The translations under genes and the position numbers were made by a program. A stretch of DNA of 11,047 nt from AC-69 sp046728055 (lineage in GTDB: Bacteria > Actinomycetota > UBA4738 > HRBIN12): positions 1 through 11,047 of the forward strand of contig JBKPDU010000127.1 of assembly GCA_046728055.1 (NCBI GenBank), in the 5' to 3' direction. Under the pieces are notes generated by a model. That model did no database searches and had not been told where the DNA came from. It saw only the letters and a list, made by a program, of their open reading frames with translations. Below are positions 6,678-11,047 of the stretch, one piece after another. Within the stretch, counting starts at the first letter, position 1, and each line of letters begins with the position of its first letter.

Positions 6678-7882
6678 CGGGGAAGCGCCTCCAACCGATC
6701 CGGGGACGACAACATGGCGACCAGGTCGCCGAACGCCCGACCCGCGGTCGCACCGTCCAGGAGCCGGTGGTCGAAGGTCAGCGAGAGCGTACACGCCGGC
6801 CGGGCCACCACCTGCCCGTCGACGACCAGTGCCCGAGGCGCGATGACACCGATGCCGAGGATCGCGGCCTGGGCCCGGTTGATGATCGGGGTGCCGAACT
6901 CCGAGCCGTAGCTCCCGGTGTTCGTCACCGTGATCGTTCCCCCGGTCATCTCCTCGATCCGGATGGATCCGTTCCGCGCGGCAGAAGCCAGTCGCTGGAT
7001 CTCTGCCGCGACCTCGCCGAGGGTTCGGTCTCCCACGTCACGGACCACCGGGACCAGGAGCCCCCGCTCGGTGTCGGTGGCGATGCCGACGTGGACCCGC
7101 CGGTGCAGCCAGATCTCACCCTGCTCGGCCAGATACGATGCGTTGAGGCTTCGATGCTCGGTGCATACGTCGGCCAGAGCCCTGACCACGATCGCGAGCG
7201 GCGACAGGCCGACCTCCCGCCGGAACGCCTCGAGCGCAGTGGAATCGAGCGTCCGAAACGTGGTGACCTGCGGCACCTCCCGAACGACCCGCGTGAGGTT
7301 CTCGGCGATCGTTCGCCGGATCATCGAGATGGGTCGGACATCGGCATCCGTGGACATCATCACCGTCCACAGGGCCCGGGCTCCGGCACGCTCCTCGGCC
7401 TCGTCGGGCGGCTGATCTCGGGCTGCTCGCTCCACGTCTTCGTGGGTGATCCTTCCTCCGGGACCGGAACCGGCGATCCCGCCCAGTCTCACCCCGAGCT
7501 CCTTGGCCCGCCGCCGGACGGCCGGGGTGGCGGGCACCGTCGCCGCTTCTGCGGCGCCCGCCACCACTTCTGCGTCATCCGCCACACCTTCTGCGTCATC
7601 CGCCATCATGTCCGCGTCATCCGCGACCGCCCGCGCTTCGTCTTCCACTTCGAAACTCACCAGTGGCGCCCCAACGCTGACCGTGTCCCCGACCTGCGCG
7701 TGCAGCCTGGCGATGGCTCCGGCGAACGGTGAGGGGATCTCCACGGTAGCCTTGGCCGTCTCCACCTCGACGATCGGCTGGTTCAACGACACGGGGTCGC
7801 CCTCCTTGACCAACCAGGCCGCCACTGTCCCCTCCTCCAAACCCTCCCCCAGGTCCGGCAGGGCGAAGACTCGCTTGGCCAT
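6674..7882 (-). CDS. bkdC: Lipoyl-dependent 2-oxoacid dehydrogenase E2 acyltransferase (branched-chain or pyruvate type)
   Basis: The E2 core carries acyl groups from E1 to CoA. The 402 residues show one lipoyl domain (1-80) with lipoyl-lysine Lys44 in ETAKATV; an acidic, alanine-rich linker; a peripheral subunit-binding domain (about 118-154, TPAVRRRAKELGV to GRITHEDVERAA); and a catalytic domain ending in FDHRLLDG with His372 and Asp376 at the active site. The linker contains three heptads starting ADDA. The start at ATG 7882 shares one base with the E1-beta stop (TGATG); the stop overlaps the BtuF-like start by 4 nt. Similarity to mycobacterial BkdC/PdhC and a single lipoyl domain favour a branched-chain 2-oxoacid complex, but pyruvate cannot be excluded from sequence alone. 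No E3 gene is nearby. Confidence 0.93.
   Translation of the reverse strand: MAKRVFALPDLGEGLEEGTVAAWLVKEGDPVSLNQPIVEVETAKATVEIPSPFAGAIARLHAQVGDTVSVGAPLVSFEVEDEARAVADDADMMADDAEGVADDAEVVAGAAEAATVPATPAVRRRAKELGVRLGGIAGSGPGGRITHEDVERAARDQPPDEAEERAGARALWTVMMSTDADVRPISMIRRTIAENLTRVVREVPQVTTFRTLDSTALEAFRREVGLSPLAIVVRALADVCTEHRSLNASYLAEQGEIWLHRRVHVGIATDTERGLLVPVVRDVGDRTLGEVAAEIQRLASAARNGSIRIEEMTGGTITVTNTGSYGSEFGTPIINRAQAAILGIGVIAPRALVVDGQVVARPACTLSLTFDHRLLDGATAGRAFGDLVAMLSSPDRLEALPR
7562..7624 (-). repeat. 21-bp tandem repeat (three units) in the E2 linker
   Basis: Three consecutive 21-bp units encode the heptads ADDADMM, ADDAEGV and ADDAEVV (residues 87-107). The core, TGCGTCATCCGCCA on the plus strand, is identical in two units and altered in the third. 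The period is a multiple of three, so unit gain or loss keeps the frame and only changes linker length. Confidence 0.8.
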
Positions 7883-8856
7883 CAGTGGCTCACCACCTTG
7901 CGGACGGCGGCCGCGATCCGCTCGATGCTGGGCAGGTACTGCCCTTCGAGAGCCGCCGGCGGATACGGTACGTCGTAGCCGGTCACTCGCAGGACCGGCG
8001 CCTCCAGGTAGTCGAACGCTTCCTCCATGATCCGGGCGGCGATCTCGGCGCCCATCCCCAGGGTGCGAGGTGCCTCGTGCACCACCACAACCCGGCCAGT
8101 CCTCCGCACGGACGCGGCGAGGGTGTCCAGGTCGAGCGGGACGAGCGAGCGAAGATCGAGCACTCGGCAGGCGAGGCGTTCACGAGCGAGCACGTCGGCG
8201 GCCTTCAGGCATCGCGTGACCATCGGCCCGTAGGTAACCATGGTGCAGGCGTCGCCCTCCCGCCGTATCCACGCCCTGCCGATGGGCGGCCCGTCGACCG
8301 CGAGGTCGCCCTCCTCCTTGGCCCAGTACCTGCTCTTCGGCTCGAGGAGGATCACCGGGTCGGGATCGGCGATGGCGAGCGCCAGGAGCCGATAGGCGTC
8401 CAGCGCGCCTGACGGGACCACGACCTTCAAGCCCGCAGTGTGCGCGTAATAAGTCTCCGGACTCTCGCCGTGGTGCTCCTTGCCCCGGATCCCCCCGAAC
8501 GAGGGGATCCGGATGACGATGGGCAACGAGGTCCGCCCTCGGGTACGGTTCCGGTACTTGGCAATGTGGCTGACGATCTGGTCGAGCGCCGGATAGGAGA
8601 ACCCGTCAAACTGCATCTCGGCGACGGGCCGCCAGCCGGCCAGCGAGAGGCCGACGCAGATCCCGGCGATCCCGGCCTCCGCGATCGGTGTGTCGAACAC
8701 CCGTTCCCGGCCGAACGTGCGCTGCAACCCCTCGGTGACGCGATACACGCCGCCGAGCTCACCGACGTCCTCACCGAACACCAAGGTCCGGGGGTCGTTC
8801 GCCAGCGCATCGCGGAGCGCAGCGTTCAGTGCGGCAACCATCGTGTACTCACCCAT
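7882..8856 (-). CDS. bkdB: 2-oxoacid dehydrogenase E1 component, beta subunit
   Basis: The beta subunit of the thiamine-diphosphate E1 completes the active site with the alpha subunit. From ATG 8856 it has 324 residues, the family norm. The N-terminal pyrimidine-binding half shows LVFGEDVGELGGVYRVT and DTPIAEAGIAG with catalytic Glu60; then GGIRGKEHHGESPE; the C-terminal transketolase domain has LDLRSLVPLDLDTL and VVVHEAPRTLGMGAEIA. The frame is open up to 9006, but those extra 50 residues are low-complexity, overlap E1-alpha and are not family-like. GAGGG lies 5 nt before ATG 8856 and confirms it. It overlaps the E1-alpha stop by 8 nt and shares one base with the E2 start, so the three subunits are translated in a coupled way. 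Confidence 0.95.
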   Translation of the reverse strand: MGEYTMVAALNAALRDALANDPRTLVFGEDVGELGGVYRVTEGLQRTFGRERVFDTPIAEAGIAGICVGLSLAGWRPVAEMQFDGFSYPALDQIVSHIAKYRNRTRGRTSLPIVIRIPSFGGIRGKEHHGESPETYYAHTAGLKVVVPSGALDAYRLLALAIADPDPVILLEPKSRYWAKEEGDLAVDGPPIGRAWIRREGDACTMVTYGPMVTRCLKAADVLARERLACRVLDLRSLVPLDLDTLAASVRRTGRVVVVHEAPRTLGMGAEIAARIMEEAFDYLEAPVLRVTGYDVPYPPAALEGQYLPSIERIAAAVRKVVSH

Positions 8857-9922
8857 GCGAACCCTCGGTGACCGATCGCCGGTCGCGCTCCAGGCTCTTG
8901 GGCGGGTCCGCGTATGCGAACGCGAACAGCTCGTCGGCAGGTGGCGGGCCGAGCGAGGTGATCCCTGCCCGGACGTCGGCCACCCACTCCTTCGCTTCGT
9001 CCTCACAGTCGGCCACGAACGATTCGTCGGCGATGCCCGAGACCAGCAGGTGTTTCAGGTACCGGTCGATGGGATCACGCTCGCGCCACAGTTCGACCTC
9101 GTCCTGACCGCGGTACCTCGTCGGGTCGTCGGCGGTGGAATGCGGTCCCATCCGGTAGGTCTGGGCCTCGATCAGCGTGGGGCCGTCGCCGGCCCTGGCC
9201 CGCTCGGCCGCTGCCTTGGTCACTGAGTACACGGCCAGAACGTCGTTGCCGTCGACGAGGACACCGGGCATGCCGTACCCCTCGGCTCTCTTGTGGATCG
9301 GGCCCACCGCCTGATCCCGAAGGGGGACCGAGATGGCCCACCCATTGTTCTGGCAGAACAGGATGGCCGGCGCGCCGAACACCGCGGCCAAGTTGGCCGC
9401 CTCGTGGAAGTCGCCTTCCGACGTCGCCCCGTCGCCGAAGTAGGCCAAGGCGCACAGGGGCAGCTCATCGAGCTTCGCGCCCATGGCCCACCCCACCGCG
9501 TGCACGATCTGGGTGGCAACCGGAACACAGATCGGCGCGAACCGGCTGGCGATGGGGTCGTACGGCCCCCCGTGCCAGATCCCTCGGTGGTACTGGAGGT
9601 ACTCGACGACGTCGACGCCGCGGGCGACGGCAGCGGCCAGCTCGCGGAAGGAGGGGAACACGAAATCGTCGGGCTCCAGGGCGAAGGCGCTCCCAACCTG
9701 GGCCGCTTCCTGGCCCTCGAACGGCGGGTACACGGTGAGCTCACCCTGACGCTGGAGGGCCATGCACTCGCGATCCAGGCGACGGGACAAGATCATCAGC
9801 CGGAGCAGGTCGCGAAGCTCATCCGGCTTCAGGCCCACGTCGGTGTCGCCGACCGCGGTCCCGTCGGAGGCGACCAGCCGCACGGGCACGGCGTCGCGGA
9901 GCGGATCCTCGTGCAAGGACAT
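8849..9922 (-). CDS. bkdA: 2-oxoacid dehydrogenase E1 component, alpha subunit (branched-chain type likely)
   Basis: The alpha subunit decarboxylates the 2-oxoacid on thiamine diphosphate. The 357 residues include QRQGELTVYPPFEGQEAAQVG (49-77 region), the ThDP motif from GDGATSEGDFHEAAN (163-177) to QNNGWAIS (191-198), and the active-site loop HSTADDPTRYR (261-271), where the eukaryotic relatives are phosphorylated. From memory it aligns well with Rv2497c of M. tuberculosis, named PdhA but shown to belong to a branched-chain 2-oxoacid dehydrogenase. Substrate therefore probably includes 2-oxoisovalerate, 2-oxoisocaproate and 2-oxo-3-methylvalerate, with pyruvate as the alternative. It is the first gene of the block; ATG 9922 has GAGG 9 nt upstream and a palindromic promoter candidate about 36 nt upstream. 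Confidence 0.94.
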   Translation of the reverse strand: MSLHEDPLRDAVPVRLVASDGTAVGDTDVGLKPDELRDLLRLMILSRRLDRECMALQRQGELTVYPPFEGQEAAQVGSAFALEPDDFVFPSFRELAAAVARGVDVVEYLQYHRGIWHGGPYDPIASRFAPICVPVATQIVHAVGWAMGAKLDELPLCALAYFGDGATSEGDFHEAANLAAVFGAPAILFCQNNGWAISVPLRDQAVGPIHKRAEGYGMPGVLVDGNDVLAVYSVTKAAAERARAGDGPTLIEAQTYRMGPHSTADDPTRYRGQDEVELWRERDPIDRYLKHLLVSGIADESFVADCEDEAKEWVADVRAGITSLGPPPADELFAFAYADPPKSLERDRRSVTEGSHG

Positions 9923-9957
9923 TGATCACCGCCTCGGACGGCGAGCGAGTGTGCGAG

Positions 9958-9969
9958 AGCATATATGCT
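9958..9969. promoter_or_regulatory. 12-bp perfect palindrome, candidate bidirectional -10 or operator
   Basis: AGCATATATGCT reads the same on both strands and is an AT-rich island in very GC-rich DNA. Each strand contains TATGCT, a TANNNT -10 match: plus strand 9964-9969, minus strand 9963-9958. On the minus side it would give E1-alpha a leader of roughly 28 nt with a ribosome binding site; on the plus side it would put transcription near the GTG at 9980. It could instead be an operator. No -35 boxes are obvious. Confidence 0.5.
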
Positions 9970-10783
9970 GCTCGCCGACGTGGTCCCGTGCGCTTACCTT
10001 CGCGCGTTCCAGCCCCTGGACGCGTTCCCGCCAGATGAACAGGCCCGATGGGAACGGTACATCGTGGGCGGAGGGATGCTCCGGCGGCCTCGGCCGATGT
10101 ACCGGCAGTGGATGAGCGGAGGACCCCTTGGGGTCCTGGCTGCTTCGGAATCCGACGGCGCCGACATCCGCGTCGACCGAGGCGCCTTCTTCGTGTGTCC
10201 CTGGCGAACCAGGCTCCGGGTGCTGGCAAGCTTGTTGTCGTTCCGTGAGGCTGAACAGTTCGAGGGGAGCGAGGCCTTCGTGAGCGACCGTGAGGCCCGC
10301 CGGGCGTCCAGGGAGCTGGCCAGGATCCGCCGGCGCGACCCCAAGGCGATCTCGTTCATCATCCAGAGCCCGTGGCACGTCCCGGTCAGGTGGTTCGTGC
10401 TGTTCGGGGACGGCGAACGGCGGCTCGAAGAGCGCGAAGGCCGGCATCGACTCCGCTATCTGACCACCGCGCGCAAGGCCGCACGTCGGGCCGAGCGGGC
10501 CATCCCCGCGCTCCGGCGGACCGACTTGGGACCGGTGGCCGGCATGATCGTCGAACTCTACGAGTGGGTGGGGGAATTCGACCGCCGATCACTGCTCGAG
10601 TTGGACTACGGTGGGCTGTGCGATCTCATGACCTGGGACGACCTCGACGATGACCATTCGGCCCGCGACATCCAGGACGCGCTGAAGGCCCTCTCGTCCG
10701 AGGAGTTCCCGCGCTCGGCCGAACTATATCAGTCGGTCATCAGCCACTGGGCCGAGATCCGAGGCCACGAGACCCTGAACTGA
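9965..10783 (+). CDS. Uncharacterised protein, 272 aa, divergent from the dehydrogenase genes
   Basis: I cannot assign a function. The protein is soluble, without signal peptide or membrane helices. The N-terminus (YLRAFQPLDAFPPDEQARWERYI) resembles a set of uncharacterised actinobacterial proteins I recall, unverified. The middle (about 105-185) is basic and rich in Arg and Glu, with helix-like stretches; it contains SFIIQSPWHVPVRWFVLFGDGER, reading like two beta strands. The C-terminal 80 residues are acidic (LELDYGGLCDLMTWDDLDDDHSA). Two starts compete: ATG 9965 lies inside the palindrome, while GTG 9980 gives MVPCAYLRAF, lies 10 nt after the plus-strand TATGCT box and removes only five residues. 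I list the longer form, but 9980 is at least as likely. It faces the tRNA cluster tail-to-tail. Confidence 0.82.
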   Translation: MLLADVVPCAYLRAFQPLDAFPPDEQARWERYIVGGGMLRRPRPMYRQWMSGGPLGVLAASESDGADIRVDRGAFFVCPWRTRLRVLASLLSFREAEQFEGSEAFVSDREARRASRELARIRRRDPKAISFIIQSPWHVPVRWFVLFGDGERRLEEREGRHRLRYLTTARKAARRAERAIPALRRTDLGPVAGMIVELYEWVGEFDRRSLLELDYGGLCDLMTWDDLDDDHSARDIQDALKALSSEEFPRSAELYQSVISHWAEIRGHETLN

Positions 10784-10810
10784 CGGGCCCGGCCCATGCG
10801 CTGAGCCTCG

Positions 10811-10883
10811 TGGCCAGGGGCAGAATCGAACTGCCGACACCGCGGTTTTCAGCCGCGTGCTCTGCCAACTGAGCTACCTGGCC
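10811..10883 (-). tRNA. tRNA-Phe (GAA)
   Basis: All arms fold by eye on the minus strand: 7-bp acceptor (GGCCAGG with CCTGGCC), 4-bp D stem (GCTC/GAGC), 5-bp anticodon stem CGCGG/CCGCG with loop CTGAAAA (anticodon GAA), variable GTGTC, T arm GGCAG-TTCGATT-CTGCC, discriminator A. Length is 73 nt. CCA is not encoded, so it must be added after transcription. Confidence 0.97.
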
Positions 10884-10893
10884 TGACGCGGTC

Positions 10894-10915
10894 GCGCCGG
10901 CTCGATCGCCGGCGC
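10894..10915. other. GC-rich hairpin between tRNA-Asp and tRNA-Phe
   Basis: A perfect 8-bp inverted repeat, GCGCCGGC and GCCGGCGC, flanks a 6-nt loop (TCGATC). It occupies most of the 38-nt spacer. No T-run follows on the minus strand, so it is more likely a processing signal in the tRNA precursor than an intrinsic terminator. Confidence 0.55.
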
Positions 10916-10921
10916 TCCCAG

Positions 10922-10997
10922 CGCGGGTGACGGGATTTGAACCCGCGATTACCGCCTTGACAGGGCGGTGAGGACGGCCAGGCTCCTCCACACCCGC
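10922..10997 (-). tRNA. tRNA-Asp (GTC)
   Basis: Folds fully on the minus strand: acceptor GCGGGTG/CACCCGC, D stem GAGG/CCTC, anticodon stem CCGCC/GGCGG with loop CTGTCAA (anticodon GTC), variable TAATC, T arm GCGGG-TTCAAAT-CCCGT with one G-T pair, discriminator G as expected for Asp. Length is 76 nt; CCA is not encoded. Confidence 0.96.
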
Positions 10998-11012
10998 GAG
11001 TCTTCGGTTGTG

Positions 11013-11047
11013 TGCCCCCAACGGGATTCGAACCCGTGTCGCCGCCT
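11013..11047 (-). tRNA. Partial tRNA, probably tRNA-Glu; 5' part beyond window
   Basis: Only the 3' part is visible on the minus strand: the last anticodon-loop base A, stem half GGCGG, 4-nt variable CGAC, T arm ACGGG-TTCGAAT-CCCGT, acceptor half TGGGGGC and discriminator A. The implied 5' end GCCCCCA, the 4-nt variable loop and the Glu-Asp-Phe order known in mycobacteria point to Glu. The anticodon lies outside the window, so identity is inferred. CCA is not encoded. Confidence 0.85.

Noticed and set aside
6678..6794. 39-residue extension of the BtuF-like protein, possible signal peptide
   Set aside because: It is Arg/Pro-rich without a hydrophobic core, overlaps E2 coding sequence, and the ATGA start with GGAGG is much better.
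7562..7624. 21-bp repeats as a CRISPR-like array
   Set aside because: Units are directly adjacent without spacers and encode an in-frame protein linker.
6329..7732. Long plus-strand open frame (467 codons) opposite the BtuF-like and E2 genes
   Set aside because: It is an antisense shadow that crosses a gene boundary, with low-complexity Arg/Pro/Gly composition.
8857..9006. 50-residue extension of E1-beta
   Set aside because: It overlaps E1-alpha coding sequence and is not family-like; a good ribosome binding site precedes ATG 8856.
9923..9957. Cobalamin riboswitch ahead of the dehydrogenase block
   Set aside because: The leader is only a few tens of bases, far too short for a cobalamin riboswitch, and no B12-box motif is visible.
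10740..11021. 93-codon minus-strand open frame
   Set aside because: It covers two complete tRNAs and their spacers, so it is not protein coding.

Overview
This is a GC-rich chromosomal segment, most likely from an actinobacterium and probably an uncultured or deep-branching one. The evidence is the PurS/PurQ/PurL-type small PurL, an E1/E2 dehydrogenase set resembling the mycobacterial PdhA/B/C (BkdA/B/C) proteins, a standalone domain resembling the SH3-like domain of Rv0428c-type proteins, several starts that look leaderless, and a tRNA Glu-Asp-Phe cluster without encoded CCA. The genus cannot be read from the sequence. Nothing looks phage- or transposon-derived, and no CRISPR array is present.

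Layout. (1) 1-4590, plus strand: de novo purine genes purL (5' end cut by the window edge), purF and purM. purM overlaps purF by 4 nt. (2) 4701-5084, plus strand: an orphan single-domain response regulator. (3) 5103-9922, minus strand: a tight six-gene block, in transcription order E1-alpha, E1-beta, lipoyl E2 acyltransferase, a BtuF-like cobalamin-binding protein without a signal peptide, a 69-residue SH3-like protein, and a Kal-like hotdog protein (3-aminobutyryl-CoA ammonia-lyase family). The first four genes overlap end to end (8, 1 and 4 nt). (4) 9923-9979: a short divergent promoter region with a perfect 12-bp palindrome. (5) 9965-10783, plus strand: an uncharacterised protein. (6) 10811-11047, minus strand: tRNA-Phe, tRNA-Asp and the 3' part of a probable tRNA-Glu.

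How the parts work together. PurL, PurF and PurM catalyse steps 4, 1 and 5 of IMP synthesis. PurS and PurQ, the partners of this short PurL, are expected upstream of the window. The minus-strand block encodes the decarboxylase and acyltransferase parts of a 2-oxoacid dehydrogenase, probably for branched-chain 2-oxoacids. No E3 (lipoamide dehydrogenase) lies here, so E3 must be supplied from elsewhere. The BtuF-like and Kal-like genes point to a link between branched-chain or lysine-type amino-acid breakdown and B12-dependent acyl-CoA chemistry, but that link is inference.

The window is mostly ordinary core metabolism. The least conventional parts are the 3' end of the dehydrogenase block (BtuF-like, SH3-like, Kal-like), the palindromic divergent promoter, the recurring TANNNT boxes directly in front of start codons, and the uncharacterised 272-residue protein. 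I found no clear defence, mobile or wholly new system. There is no gene-free stretch longer than about 300 bases.
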